Assembly: GCA_030430565.1 (NCBI GenBank)
Contig: JAUIKS010000017.1
Span: forward strand, 186,001 to 250,000
Source of the DNA: Polyangia bacterium
Lineage (GTDB): Bacteria > Myxococcota_A > Polyangia > Nannocystales > Nannocystaceae
Length of the DNA stretch: 64,000 nt
Direction: 5' to 3'
The stretch's first letter is position 1, and each line of letters opens with the position of its first letter. A model generated the notes under the pieces. It was given only the letters and a program-made list of their open reading frames with translations, was not told the origin of the DNA and did not search any database. A program made the translations under genes and the position numbers. Below, piece by piece: positions 49,493 through 58,293 of this stretch.

Positions 49493-50417
49493 TCACCGTC
49501 TCCGCTTCTGGCAGCGCCAGCGACTCCGCCTCCTCCACGACGCCAGGCGTCGGGCCGAGGACGCGGTCGGTCGGTCGCGCCGAGCGATCGGGCAGCGGCG
49601 GGTCGCCGTGCGTGAGCGCGTTCTGGTGGCGCTGCGCGAGCATCTTGACGCAGCGCCGCCGGTAGCGCTCGTACAGCTCCTTGTGGACCGCGCGCGTGTC
49701 GATGGCCTGGTCCTTGGTGTGGATAATCGGAAAAAATTCGATCTCGAACACCATCTTGCGCTGCGGGACCTCGTACCAGCGCTGGCTCTTCATCAGGCTC
49801 GGCGGATCCTGGGAGATGAACACCGGCACGATCGGCACGCCGGCCCGGGCGGCCGCCTCGATCGCGCCGCGGCGGAATCGCCTCAGCCCGCGCAGCGGCG
49901 AGCGAGTGCCCTCGGGGAAGATGAGCAGCGGCGTGCCGGCCTCGAGGGTCTCGACCATGGTGTCGAGCACGGCCGTGCTTGAGCTCGCGCTGGAGTCATC
50001 GTCGTCGCGCGGCCGCGAGACGATGATGTAGCCGGCGAGCTTGAGCAGCCGACCCATGACGATGGAGTCGGCGTAGTGCGGGGCGGCCATCGAGGCCATC
50101 CCCGGGAACAGCGCCATCAGGTGCACGACGTCGATCAGCGAGGGGTGGTTGCTGATCATCACGAAGGGCTGCCCGGGCGCGGGGAAGTCCGACGGCTTGG
50201 GTGCGAGGCTGTACGAGAGCAGCCCGGTGACGCGCATGTAGTTGAGGTGCAGCCAGTAGGCGCGGTTCATGAACCGCATCCGCAGCCGCGTGCGACCCTC
50301 GGGTGTCCATCCGAACAGGCCGACGATCGGCAGCATCAACCAGCCGAAGACGAGCGCCCCCGAGAAGAACATGAAGAACGCGGAGCCGGTGATGAGGATG
50401 CGGAGCACCCTGGGCAT
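49479..50417 (-). CDS. 1-acyl-sn-glycerol-3-phosphate acyltransferase-like protein
   Basis: 312 residues. Two N-terminal hydrophobic segments (ITGSAFFMFFSGALVFGWLM and more) precede the acyltransferase motifs NHPSLID (H-x4-D catalytic) and FPEGTRSP (substrate binding). It transfers an acyl chain to a lysophospholipid at the inner membrane. TAGTAT (50426-50431) is 8 nt before the ATG, so it may also have its own promoter although it follows the ketoacyl synthase by 71 bases. The C-terminal ~45 residues are a Pro/Glu-rich tail of no known role. Confidence 0.85.
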   Translation of the reverse strand: MPRVLRILITGSAFFMFFSGALVFGWLMLPIVGLFGWTPEGRTRLRMRFMNRAYWLHLNYMRVTGLLSYSLAPKPSDFPAPGQPFVMISNHPSLIDVVHLMALFPGMASMAAPHYADSIVMGRLLKLAGYIIVSRPRDDDDSSASSSTAVLDTMVETLEAGTPLLIFPEGTRSPLRGLRRFRRGAIEAAARAGVPIVPVFISQDPPSLMKSQRWYEVPQRKMVFEIEFFPIIHTKDQAIDTRAVHKELYERYRRRCVKMLAQRHQNALTHGDPPLPDRSARPTDRVLGPTPGVVEEAESLALPEAETVTTPA

Positions 50418-50425
50418 GGCGCACG

Positions 50426-50431
50426 ATACTA
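50426..50431 (-). promoter_or_regulatory. -10 element TAGTAT of the acyltransferase gene
   Basis: TAGTAT, CGTGCGCC (8 nt), then ATG 50417 on the minus strand. Same spacing as the other compact promoters here. Confidence 0.4.
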
Positions 50432-50488
50432 CGGCCGCGCGAGCGCGAGCGCGAGGCGGCCGACGCGACGCGCCCGATCGTGCTCGGG

Positions 50489-51739
50489 CTACGAGCGCGT
50501 CTGAGCAGGCGCGCCGAGGATCAGCGACGTGTTCACGCCGCCGAACGCGAAGTTGTTGTTCATGACGCGGGTGGGCGTCGCGGCGAGCGTCTCGCGCACG
50601 TAGCTCAGCGGCGCGCAGCGTGGGTCGAGCTGCTCGAGGTTGCGGTTCGCGGCGAGGAAGCCGTCGCGCATCATGAGCAGGCAGAACACGGCCTCGATCG
50701 CCCCGCAGGCGCCGAGCGTGTGTCCGGTGTAGCTCTTGGTCGAGGCGATCGGCGTCTCGAGGCCGAGCACCGCCGCGGTCGCGTGGCTCTCGGCGACGTC
50801 GCCGATGTCGGTGGCGGTCCCGTGCGCGCTCACGTAGTCGATGGCGTCGGGCGTGAGCGCGGCGTCCTCGAGCGCGAGCTGCATGGCGCCGCGCATGCCC
50901 GGCTCGGCGGGCGCGGTGACGTGCTGCCCGTCGCAGTTGGTGCCGAAGCCCAGGACCTCGCCGAGGATCGTCGCGCCGCGGGCGCGGGCGCCCTCGAGGC
51001 TCTCGAGCACGAGCGTCCCCGCGCCTTCCCCAACGACCAGGCCGTCGCGCTGCGCGTCGAACGGCCGGGGGCTGCGCTCGGGCTGGTCGTTGAAGCGCGT
51101 CGAGGTCGCGTACATCAGGTCAAAGGTCGCGGCGCTGGCGAAGTGCAGCTCCTCGGCGCCGCCGGCGATCATGATGTCCTGCAGCCCGTACTTGATCGCC
51201 TCGTAGGCGTAGCCGATCGCCTGTGAGCCGCTGGTGCAGGCCGAGCAGGTCGGGATCACGCGCCCGCGCAGGCCGAAGAACTGCGCGAGGTTGGCCGCGC
51301 AGGTGTGGCTCATGAACTTGAGGTAATCGGTCGACGACAGCTGGTTGAGGCTGTAGCGCGTGAACAGCTTGCCGCAGAACGCCTCGAGCGCGGCCGAGGA
51401 GCCCGAGGTCGAGCCGTAGGCGATGCCGGCGCGCCCGCTCTGAACGTCCGCGGGCTCGAGGCCGGCCGTGGCCAACGCGCGCTCGCTCGCGAAGGTCGCG
51501 AGCAGCGCGACGCGCCCCATGCTGCGGACTTTCTTCCGCGGATAGCGGCGCCGCAGCGCTCTGTCGTCCTGGTCGACGGCGCCGGCGAGCCGCGTGCGAA
51601 GCTCGTCGATCCGATCCCACTCTGGCATCGCTCGGATCCCGCACGCGCCGGCCTGCAGCGCCTCGGAGACCGCGTCGAGCTCGCAGCCGATGGGAGAGGC
51701 GACGCCGGCTCCGGTGATGACAACGCGGCGGGGCTTCAT
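50489..51739 (-). CDS. Beta-ketoacyl-ACP synthase (FabF/KAS II type)
   Basis: 416 residues. The Cys-His-His triad is visible: Cys168 in CSACTSGS, His306 in SAHGTATDIGD and His340 in TKSYTGHTLGACG. The start motif VVITGAGVASPIG is typical of condensing enzymes. It elongates an acyl-ACP with malonyl-ACP. ATG 51739 begins at the motif; the upstream extension to TTG 51784 overlaps the end of dapB's spacing and is unlikely. It is a single KAS gene beside dapB and an acyltransferase, with no ACP or reductase, so its pathway is uncertain (it may be a housekeeping or lipid-tailoring paralogue). Confidence 0.88.
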   Translation of the reverse strand: MKPRRVVITGAGVASPIGCELDAVSEALQAGACGIRAMPEWDRIDELRTRLAGAVDQDDRALRRRYPRKKVRSMGRVALLATFASERALATAGLEPADVQSGRAGIAYGSTSGSSAALEAFCGKLFTRYSLNQLSSTDYLKFMSHTCAANLAQFFGLRGRVIPTCSACTSGSQAIGYAYEAIKYGLQDIMIAGGAEELHFASAATFDLMYATSTRFNDQPERSPRPFDAQRDGLVVGEGAGTLVLESLEGARARGATILGEVLGFGTNCDGQHVTAPAEPGMRGAMQLALEDAALTPDAIDYVSAHGTATDIGDVAESHATAAVLGLETPIASTKSYTGHTLGACGAIEAVFCLLMMRDGFLAANRNLEQLDPRCAPLSYVRETLAATPTRVMNNNFAFGGVNTSLILGAPAQTRS

Positions 51740-51784
51740 GTCGTCGGGCTCCGGCTCCGCGGCCGGTCGTGACGAGACAGTCAA

Positions 51785-52618
51785 CTAGACGGTCAACGTG
51801 CTCAGGCCGAGCACATCGCTCATGTCGTACAGCCCGGGCTCACGATCCGCAATCCACTGGGCCGCCCGCAGGGCGCCGCGGGCGAAGATCGCCCGATCCC
51901 CGGCCTTGTGCGTGAGCTCGAGGCGCTCGCCGTCGGCCAAGAACATCAGGGTGTGCTCGCCGGCCGAGTCGCCGCCGCGCGCCGCGACGATCCCGATCTC
52001 GTCCTTGTCGCGCGGCGTCGAGTGGGTGCTGCTGCGGTCCGTCGTGAGCACGTCGTTGAAGACCCGGCCGGTCGCCTTGGCCACGGCCTTGCCGATCCGC
52101 AGCGCGGTCCCGGACGGGGCGTCGCGCTTGTGCTTGTGGTGCAGCTCGAAGATCTCGGCGTTCCAGTCGGTCCCGAGCGCGCGGGCTGCCAGGCCGGCGA
52201 GCTTGGTGAGCAGGGTGATGCCGACGCTGAAGTTGGCCGCGCTCACGATCGGGATGGTCTTGGCCGCCTCGCGCAAAAGCGCCACGGTCTCCTTGCTGAT
52301 CCCGGTGGTGCCGAGGACGAGCGGGACGCGGGCCTCGAGGCACCGGCGGATGTTGTTCTGGGTCGCCTCCGGCAGGGAGAAGTCGACGACGACCGTCTGC
52401 CGCCGCGGGCGCAGCGAGTCGGTGACGGTCACGCCGATCTGGTGCAGCCCCGCGAGCACGCCCGCGTCCAGGCCGCGACCCGGTCCGCCGGAGCGATCGA
52501 CCGCGCCGTCCAGCACGAGATGGTCGCTGGCGACGACCTGACAGATCAGCGCCTTACCCATGCGCCCGCGGGCGCCGACGATGACGATTGGGGTCAGGAC
52601 TTCTTCGGTTTCGTTCAT
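51785..52618 (-). CDS. dapB: 4-hydroxy-tetrahydrodipicolinate reductase
   Basis: 277 residues. DapB uses NAD(P)H to reduce the DapA product on the way to diaminopimelate and lysine. Seen: IVIVGARGRMGKALI (nucleotide loop), DFSLPEATQNNI, LGTTGISKE, NFSVGITLL, and the catalytic HHKHKRDAPSGTALRIG. The ATG overlaps the dapA stop by 4 bases (52615-52618), coupling the two consecutive enzymes. Confidence 0.95.
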   Translation of the reverse strand: MNETEEVLTPIVIVGARGRMGKALICQVVASDHLVLDGAVDRSGGPGRGLDAGVLAGLHQIGVTVTDSLRPRRQTVVVDFSLPEATQNNIRRCLEARVPLVLGTTGISKETVALLREAAKTIPIVSAANFSVGITLLTKLAGLAARALGTDWNAEIFELHHKHKRDAPSGTALRIGKAVAKATGRVFNDVLTTDRSSTHSTPRDKDEIGIVAARGGDSAGEHTLMFLADGERLELTHKAGDRAIFARGALRAAQWIADREPGLYDMSDVLGLSTLTV

Positions 52619-53541
52619 GACTGCAGCGCTCCCACATCCTTCAGGGCGGCGGCGAGGGCTTGACCGTGCTCGCTCTCGGGGTTCATCGGGATCAGCGGGA
52701 GGCGAACGCCCGGTTTACACAGGCCGAGCATCGCCATCGCCGCCTTGACCGGGATCGGGTTGCTCTGCAGGAACAGCGCCCGCGTCAAGCCGAGCTGGTG
52801 GTAGTGCAGCGCGCGCGCGGAGGTCCAGCCGCCGGCCATCGCCGATTCGCAGAGGTTGGCGATGATCCCCGGCAGGATGTTGGAGACCACCGAGACCACG
52901 CCGTCGCCCCCGATCGACATAAACGGCAGGATCGTGAAGTCGTCGCCACTGAGAAGCGCGAAGTCGTCCGGGCACTGCTCGCGGATCTGCGCGTCCTTGT
53001 ACATGTCCCCCGAGGCTTCTTTGATCCCGTGCACGTTGGGGTGCTCGGCGAGCCGCGCGACCGTGTCGGGGTGCATGTCGACGCCGGTGCGACCGGGCAC
53101 GTTGTAGAGGATCACCGGGAGGTCGACCTCCTCGGCGATCTTCGTGAAGTGCGCGACGAGCCCGTCCTGGGTCGGCTTGTTGTAGTAGGGCGTGACCTGC
53201 AGGGTGCCGTCGACGCCGAGCTCGTGGCACGCGCGCGTGAGCGTCAGCGCCTCTTGTGTGCTGTTGGCGCCCGCGCCGGCCAGCACCGGCACGCGCCCGG
53301 CCACCGTCTCGGTGACGACGCGGACGACGTGGAGGTGCTCGGCGGGGGACAGCGTCGCCGACTCGCCGGTGGTGCCGACGGGCACGACGCCGTGGATGCC
53401 GTGCGCGAGCTGGCGCTCGACGAGGCGGACGAGCGCTTTCTCGTCGACGCTGCCGTCGGCCTGCATGGGGGTGATCAGCGCCGTGAACGCGCCTCGGAAC
53501 TTGTTGGGGGCCTGATTGTCTTCTTCGGCTGTCACGGGCAT
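52615..53541 (-). CDS. dapA: 4-hydroxy-tetrahydrodipicolinate synthase
   Basis: 308 residues. A TIM-barrel aldolase that condenses aspartate semialdehyde with pyruvate, the first committed step to DAP/lysine. GTTGES, VTPYYNKP (Tyr 119/120), LYNVPGRTG (Tyr146) and the Schiff-base Lys174 in HGIKEASGD are present. ATG 53541 is preferred to 53583 because MPVTAEED starts right after TGCTACCTT with a 13-nt gap. Forms a coupled pair with dapB. Confidence 0.95.
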   Translation of the reverse strand: MPVTAEEDNQAPNKFRGAFTALITPMQADGSVDEKALVRLVERQLAHGIHGVVPVGTTGESATLSPAEHLHVVRVVTETVAGRVPVLAGAGANSTQEALTLTRACHELGVDGTLQVTPYYNKPTQDGLVAHFTKIAEEVDLPVILYNVPGRTGVDMHPDTVARLAEHPNVHGIKEASGDMYKDAQIREQCPDDFALLSGDDFTILPFMSIGGDGVVSVVSNILPGIIANLCESAMAGGWTSARALHYHQLGLTRALFLQSNPIPVKAAMAMLGLCKPGVRLPLIPMNPESEHGQALAAALKDVGALQS

Positions 53542-53554
53542 GGCACCGGCGGCG

Positions 53555-53563
53555 AAGGTAGCA
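53555..53563 (-). promoter_or_regulatory. Extended -10 element TGCTACCTT of dapA
   Basis: TGCTACCTT with a 13-nt gap to ATG 53541. The gap leaves at most a 5-7 nt leader. Confidence 0.45.
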
Positions 53564-53697
53564 CAGGCGACGGGCCTGTACACCGGGCCTTCCGCAGCGG
53601 AAGGCTCGTCTCAACGCGACGTCGACGACTCGCGCGATGGGCCCTCCGAGTCGTCGTTGACGCGCTCGCGTCTGATTCTTCGCGCAGGCCGTTGATT

Positions 53698-54168
53698 CTA
53701 CACAGCCCAGGAGACCGGCTCGGCGACGGCGATCGGGCGCGCGCGGCCGCGGGGGGACTCGAGGGCGATGCACGCGCTCACCGACCCTGGATCGGGTCCG
53801 CAGGGCAGCAGCACCTCCGCGCGCGCGCGCGTGCAGCGACGCGACGTGACGAAGGCCGGCGCTCCGGGGCCGCGCCCGAAGGCCAGCAGGATCACGTGCA
53901 GCGCGGCGTCACCGGTCCCGAAGCGCAGCTGCAGCTCCTCTGCAGAGCACGGGACGTCGCGCCAGCGGAGCAGCGCCGTGTTCTCCTCGGCGAGCTCGAT
54001 CGTCAGCGTGGTCTCGGCGCGAACCGCTAGCCGGCGGAGCAGCTCGAGCGCCGGGCCGTGTTCTGGATCGCGCGCGATGATCTGCGACAGCATGCTCCGG
54101 GCTCGCTGCAGGTATCCCTGCTGCACGTAGAGGCGGGCGAGCGTGACGCTGGCGATACCGGGGGCCAT
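53698..54168 (-). CDS. Hypothetical protein with TPR-like N-terminus
   Basis: 156 residues. The first 45 look like a TPR pair (IASVTLARLYVQQGYLQRARSMLSQIIARDPEHGPALELLRRL, a classical x-Y-x2-Q-G-x8-A-x3-Y/L pattern), followed by a beta-rich part with RTC motifs (SRRCTRARAEVLLPCGPD). No enzyme motif. ATG 54168. It lies between ribF and dapA with short gaps (17 and 156 bases), probably co-transcribed with ribF. Confidence 0.55.
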   Translation of the reverse strand: MAPGIASVTLARLYVQQGYLQRARSMLSQIIARDPEHGPALELLRRLAVRAETTLTIELAEENTALLRWRDVPCSAEELQLRFGTGDAALHVILLAFGRGPGAPAFVTSRRCTRARAEVLLPCGPDPGSVSACIALESPRGRARPIAVAEPVSWAV

Positions 54169-54185
54169 GGTCGTGGGATGACTCG

Positions 54186-55232
54186 CTAGGCGCTTCGCTC
54201 CCGCCGCTGACGAAGCGGTTGGGCGCGCGTGCGCGAGAGCGCCTCGGGCGTGAGCAGCTGGCGCGCGCGCGCGACGTCCTGCTCGATCTGAGCGCGCAGC
54301 GCCTCGGGTCCTGGGAACCGTCGCTCATCGCGGAGGCGCTCGACGAACGCGACCTCGACCTCGAGGTCGTACAGCGACTGCCCAGGCTCCATCTCGAGGG
54401 CGTGCACCTCGAGCGTCATCGCGGCGGCGCTCGAGCGGTCGGCGGTCTCGGCGGTGAAGGTCGGGTTGGTGCCGAGGTTGGCGACCGCCGGCCAGCGCTG
54501 CTCGCAGAGCGGGCTGCGCTCGTCGACGACCGTCAGCGCCGCCGCGTAGACCCCCGCGCGCGGCTGGATCACGGCGCCGCAGCGGAGGTTCGCGGTCGGG
54601 AAGCCGAGCGTGCGTCCTCGCTGGGCGCCGCGGACGACGGTGCCGGCGATCGCGAACCACCGGCCCAGCATCGGCAACACGGCGGCCATCTCCCCCGCGC
54701 GCACCGCCGAGCGGATCCCGGTGCTGCTCAACTTCTTGTCGTCGGCGTCGGCGTCCGCGAGCCCGGTGGTCGGGCAGGGGATCTCCTCCGCGAGCTCGAG
54801 GCGGACACCGGGCGCGTGCCGCTCGAGCAGCCCGCGCAGCTCGGTGACGCCGCCGCGGCGACCCGCGCCGAAGCGAAAATCAGGTCCGACGACGATCGTC
54901 GACGCGCGCAGCCCCTGGACCAAGATCCCGCGGACGAAGTCCTCGGGGCTCATCCGCGCCATGGCCTGATCGAAGGGCAGCAGCACCAGCGCGTCGACGC
55001 CGAGCTGGGCGCACACGCGCTCGCGCTGGCGCGTCGTCTGCAGCAGCGGGGGCGCGCGCTCAGGCGCCAAGACCCGCGCGGGGTGGGGGTCAAAGGTCAC
55101 CACCGCGAGGTTGGCCTCGAGCTGCGCGGCGCGGCGCAGCAGCGCCTGATGCCCGAGGTGGAAGCCGTCAAACGCCCCGATGCAGGCGGCCGTCTGCGGC
55201 TCGAGGGCGGCGAGTTGGCGCACGGTCTTCAT
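54186..55232 (-). CDS. ribF: Bifunctional riboflavin kinase/FAD synthetase
   Basis: 348 residues. N-terminal adenylyltransferase: CIGAFDGFHLGHQALL (HxGH), TFDPHPARVL, GPDFRFGAGRRG. C-terminal kinase: RGRTLGFPTANL, RAGVYAAALTV, AVANLGTNPTF and a late ALEMEPGQSLYDLEVEV. It makes FMN then FAD from riboflavin. ATG 55232 starts at MKTVRQL. TAGCTT (55247-55252) is 14 nt upstream. The C-terminal ~40 residues are a basic extension. Confidence 0.93.
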   Translation of the reverse strand: MKTVRQLAALEPQTAACIGAFDGFHLGHQALLRRAAQLEANLAVVTFDPHPARVLAPERAPPLLQTTRQRERVCAQLGVDALVLLPFDQAMARMSPEDFVRGILVQGLRASTIVVGPDFRFGAGRRGGVTELRGLLERHAPGVRLELAEEIPCPTTGLADADADDKKLSSTGIRSAVRAGEMAAVLPMLGRWFAIAGTVVRGAQRGRTLGFPTANLRCGAVIQPRAGVYAAALTVVDERSPLCEQRWPAVANLGTNPTFTAETADRSSAAAMTLEVHALEMEPGQSLYDLEVEVAFVERLRDERRFPGPEALRAQIEQDVARARQLLTPEALSRTRAQPLRQRRERSA

Positions 55233-55258
55233 CCGGACAGGGGGCGAAGCTAACACGT

Positions 55259-56215
55259 TCAGCCCTCGGGCTCGGGCTCCGCGCCGGGGCGCAGCTTGGA
55301 GAGCGCGACCTCCCACGCGGCCTGGTACTGCTGCTCAAACTTGTCGAGCGCCTGCTGAAAGGAGGGATCTTCGGGGGCGCGCATCGGCCCGCCGTGAGCC
55401 GCGACCGCGCGTCGCCGCAGGGCCTCGTAGACGATCCGCGTCGAGAATTCGACGACCGCGCCGTCGCTCAGCCCGGCCTCCTCCAGCGAGTGGGCGTCAT
55501 CGAGTCGACGACCCTCGCGCTTGAGCGCGTAGGACAGGGAGATGCGGAAGCTCTCGTCGCGCATCAGCTGGGTCGCCGGCAGCCGCAGCGCCCGGATCAG
55601 GAGGTCCTTGAGGTCGCACACGCGGAGCATGGGGACCACCGGGAGCTCGAGCAGCTCATCGTGGCGATTAAACGACACGGTGATGTTCATGCGCCGGTCC
55701 GGATTTTTGTACTCGGCCTCGAGCATGTCGGCGTAGACCGACGCGAACGTCTCGCGCAGGAGCCCGAGCATCAGCGGGAGCGAGAGCGTGAAGTAGGCGC
55801 CGAAGTGGCGGGCGATGTGCCGCCAGTGCTTCTCGCAGCGGCCTCGCAGCGTCGAGGCGTCGAGCAGCTCGAGCGTCCGCGTCGACCGCAGCCGCGCGCG
55901 CGCGTCGTCATCGAGCGCGACGTTTGTACACAGCGTCAGGGCGTACTCGGGTCGGGCGTCGGCGACGTCGGCGAGGCGAGCGGCGATCTCGTCGAGGAGC
56001 TCCTCGCTCACGCAGCCGGTTTCGCTCGCCGCGCAGACAAACGCGCGCTGATTCGCGCGGTCAAAAAAGTCCGCTCGTCCTCGGGCGTCGAGCCGTTCGA
56101 ACAGCGAGCCGGGCTCCTCGAGCGCCTGCAGCTCACGACACAGCGTGATCCAATTGTCGGCGAAATCGCGGCGTGGATCGCCGATGAGCGTGGGCGGGTG
56201 AAGGTCGAGATCCAT
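55259..56215 (-). CDS. Hypothetical protein with a ubiquitin-like (beta-grasp) segment
   Basis: 318 residues. Residues 1-160 are helical and hydrophilic with Cys at intervals (ETGCVSEELLDEIA, LRGRCEKHWRHI). From about residue 165 a beta-grasp pattern appears: MNITVSFNRHDELLELPVVP, RVCDLKDLLIRALRLP, a long loop with LKREGRRLDDAHSLEEAGLSDGAVVEF, the same order as ubiquitin/EsaB-YukD domains (strand-strand-helix-strand with final -GLSDGAVVEF-). The terminal tail (LRPGAEPEPEG) ends in Gly, but not in the Gly-Gly of ubiquitin-like modifiers. Family not recognised; no E1/E2-like or secretion genes are adjacent. ATG 56215. In a minus run with ribF, 26 bases. Confidence 0.5.
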   Translation of the reverse strand: MDLDLHPPTLIGDPRRDFADNWITLCRELQALEEPGSLFERLDARGRADFFDRANQRAFVCAASETGCVSEELLDEIAARLADVADARPEYALTLCTNVALDDDARARLRSTRTLELLDASTLRGRCEKHWRHIARHFGAYFTLSLPLMLGLLRETFASVYADMLEAEYKNPDRRMNITVSFNRHDELLELPVVPMLRVCDLKDLLIRALRLPATQLMRDESFRISLSYALKREGRRLDDAHSLEEAGLSDGAVVEFSTRIVYEALRRRAVAAHGGPMRAPEDPSFQQALDKFEQQYQAAWEVALSKLRPGAEPEPEG

Positions 56216-56407
56216 CGAGCGAGATCGGTTCGAGGTTCATCGCGGCTCATCGAGGGCGCATACGCTCACGAGCGAGCGCAGACTAGCCAATCTCGAGGAG
56301 CGCGTCACGTCATCGGCGACGGGCGCGCGCGCGAAAGTGGTACAACACAACACGCGGCGCTCGTCGCTCGCAAAGGTCGCAAAGGTCGTCGTGGAGGGGG
56401 CGTGTTG

Positions 56408-56812
56408 ATGGAGAGATTCAAATCCGTGCTTGGATCAGCGGCGCTCGCGTGTCTGGCGCTCGGCGTCTTCGGCACCTCCACCGTCGCCTGCGAGAAGCGA
56501 GAGACCAAGCACGACGTGTACATGCGCGCCATGCAGCTCGAGGGCGAGGCCGAGCGCGGTGACTGCAAGCTCGCCTACGATCAATCCGCGGCCGCGCACG
56601 TGCTCGACGGAGATCAGGTCCAGTCGTGTCTCAAGCGCCTCGACGAGGCCATCGAGCTCTACGACCAGGCGGCCGCCATGGGCCTCGAGGACCTCGACTT
56701 CATCAACGCGCGGGAGCGGGCGATGCAGCGTAAACAGAAGCTCGAGGGGATGCTCTCGATGGTGCGCAAGATGGAGGCGCCGGAGTACAAGCCGCCCTCC
56801 CTCCCCGAGTAG
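56408..56812 (+). CDS. Small predicted lipoprotein, helical
   Basis: 134 residues. Signal sequence SAALACLALGVFGTSTVAC with a degenerate lipobox (TVAC, Cys28). The mature part is helical with Lys/Glu/Met-rich repeats (YDQSAAAHVLDGDQVQSCLKRLDEAIELYDQ) and resembles small TPR-like lipoproteins. Role unknown. ATG 56408 (GTG 56402 just before is possible). Confidence 0.6.
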   Translation: MERFKSVLGSAALACLALGVFGTSTVACEKRETKHDVYMRAMQLEGEAERGDCKLAYDQSAAAHVLDGDQVQSCLKRLDEAIELYDQAAAMGLEDLDFINARERAMQRKQKLEGMLSMVRKMEAPEYKPPSLPE

Positions 56813-56852
56813 CGCTCACTCCGTTGTTTTCGTCGTTTCGTGGTTTTCGCGC

Positions 56853-57908
56853 TCAGGGCAGCGCGCCGTCCTCGATCCAGCGGGCGATCGAGGTCATGTG
56901 CGCGTGCCCCAGCGGCTCATCGGGCGGCATGGGATCCCCGAGCACCGCATGTAGCGCCTCCCCCCCGTTATCGTCGTCGCGCAGCAAGGTCTGGACCAGA
57001 TAGCTCTCGGAGGGGTTGCGCGGCGAGACCAGCGGGGCGCCCGTCGAACGCGGCGTCTGGTCGCGCACGAGGTCGTCGAAGGCGCTGGCGGGCGAGGAGA
57101 GATCGACGAGCTCCCGCGCGAGCCCGGGCTCGCGGTGGCAGCCGCATGTCGGGGACTGGGGGTCGAAGACCTCCCCGGGCGCGAACAGATCGCCGAGGGT
57201 CGGACCGGGGTCATCCTGCTCGGCGTCGTCAGGCTGCTCTGGGTCTTGTTCACCGGTCTCGATCGCGGTCGTGAACTCGAGCCAGAAGGTCTGCGCGTCG
57301 TCGTAGTACTCGGGGGTCGTCCAGCCCGGGGTGCTCGTGTCCAGCAGCTCGCCCGCCCAGCCGACCGCCGACGCGCGAAGACGCACACGGTAGAGCAGCC
57401 CGGCCTCGAGCGGGTCGCGCGGGCGGATCGTCATGACGCTGCCCGGGCACCAGGCCGAGTCGCTCACGCCCGAGGGCTCGCCCGGGGGGCGCCAGGCGAA
57501 CAGCTGGATGTCGAGCTCGCTGTCGAAGCGGATCCGCCCCGAGTACAGGGCCGCGTCGAGCTCGGAGATCGCCGCCGGGTCGAGATAGTCGGAGAAACAG
57601 AAGTCGATCTGCCCGCGCGGGTCGAAGTCGGCGTCCCCCTGGGCGGGGATCGTCTCGATCACCGCGATCGTGTCCTCGAGCGGAGGGAATCGCTCACGAT
57701 CGTCGCGTGGGGACGCGCAGCCGGCGGAGACGGCGGAGACGGCGGACAGGGCGGCCACGGCGGCGATCTCCGTCACTGTGAGGATGACCAGGTGTCCGGC
57801 ATCGCGCGCCGAGGTCCAACGGCCGCGGCGCTGGCGGCTCGATTGTGTTCGTCGGTGGACGGGCACCAGGGTCAGCGGAGGGCGCACCGCGTGCGAGGGT
57901 AGCACCAC
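56853..57908 (-). CDS. Predicted lipoprotein with haem-like Cys-x-Cys-His motif
   Basis: 351 residues. Lipobox SAGC at about Cys64 after a long basic leader, so the true start may be nearer (GTG 57908 used). The mature part has Ig-like strands (GEPSGVSDSAW ... RVRLRASAVGWAG) and ends in a segment that resembles planctomycete/myxobacterial cytochrome-like modules: SPTCGCHREPG, then MPPDEPLGHAHMTSIARWIEDGALP. The Cys motif is C-x-C-H (one residue shorter than CXXCH), so covalent haem is doubtful. Function unknown. Confidence 0.55.
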   Translation of the reverse strand: MVLPSHAVRPPLTLVPVHRRTQSSRQRRGRWTSARDAGHLVILTVTEIAAVAALSAVSAVSAGCASPRDDRERFPPLEDTIAVIETIPAQGDADFDPRGQIDFCFSDYLDPAAISELDAALYSGRIRFDSELDIQLFAWRPPGEPSGVSDSAWCPGSVMTIRPRDPLEAGLLYRVRLRASAVGWAGELLDTSTPGWTTPEYYDDAQTFWLEFTTAIETGEQDPEQPDDAEQDDPGPTLGDLFAPGEVFDPQSPTCGCHREPGLARELVDLSSPASAFDDLVRDQTPRSTGAPLVSPRNPSESYLVQTLLRDDDNGGEALHAVLGDPMPPDEPLGHAHMTSIARWIEDGALP

Positions 57909-58293
57909 CGGGGGGCAGATCGCGGCCGTGAATCGGCGCGTGTCCCTGGGATCTGGAGCACAGCGGGGCGGCCGTTGTCGCGCGTCGCGAAGATCCCGCC
58001 GAACATCTCGGAGTATCGCCGCCTGACGACGAGATGCGAAAACTACCGCGGCGTTCGGCCCTGACGCGGGCAGGTCAGCGCTTTTCAGCGCAGCGCAGGC
58101 TGAGGGCGGTCGCTCGCGAGCGCTCGAAGCCCTGGAGAGCGGAGGATCTCGCTCGCTGGAGGTCTGCGCGGACGGACGTGTTGTTGACCCCCTGCGCGTG
58201 CCCCTGGTATCGTCGCGCCGATTTCGGCAGAGCTACTCGGGTTCTGAGTCCCCCGAGTGACGATATCGAACTCGACCCACCAGGGAGCCTCCG
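57909..58293. other. Intergenic region with a strong-looking promoter
   Basis: About 385 bases between the divergent lipoprotein genes. Two elements stand out: TTGACC (58184-58189) and TATCGT (58208-58213) with 18 bp between, and a TG two bases before the -10 (extended). No tRNA or hairpin RNA is evident in the remainder. Confidence 0.45.
58184..58213 (+). promoter_or_regulatory. Promoter TTGACC-N18-TATCGT for the envelope cluster
   Basis: TTGACC and TATCGT with 18-bp spacing, plus an extended-10 TG. It would make a leader of about 75 nt before the GTG at 58294, which has its own Shine-Dalgarno, so this envelope operon is translated conventionally. Confidence 0.55.
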
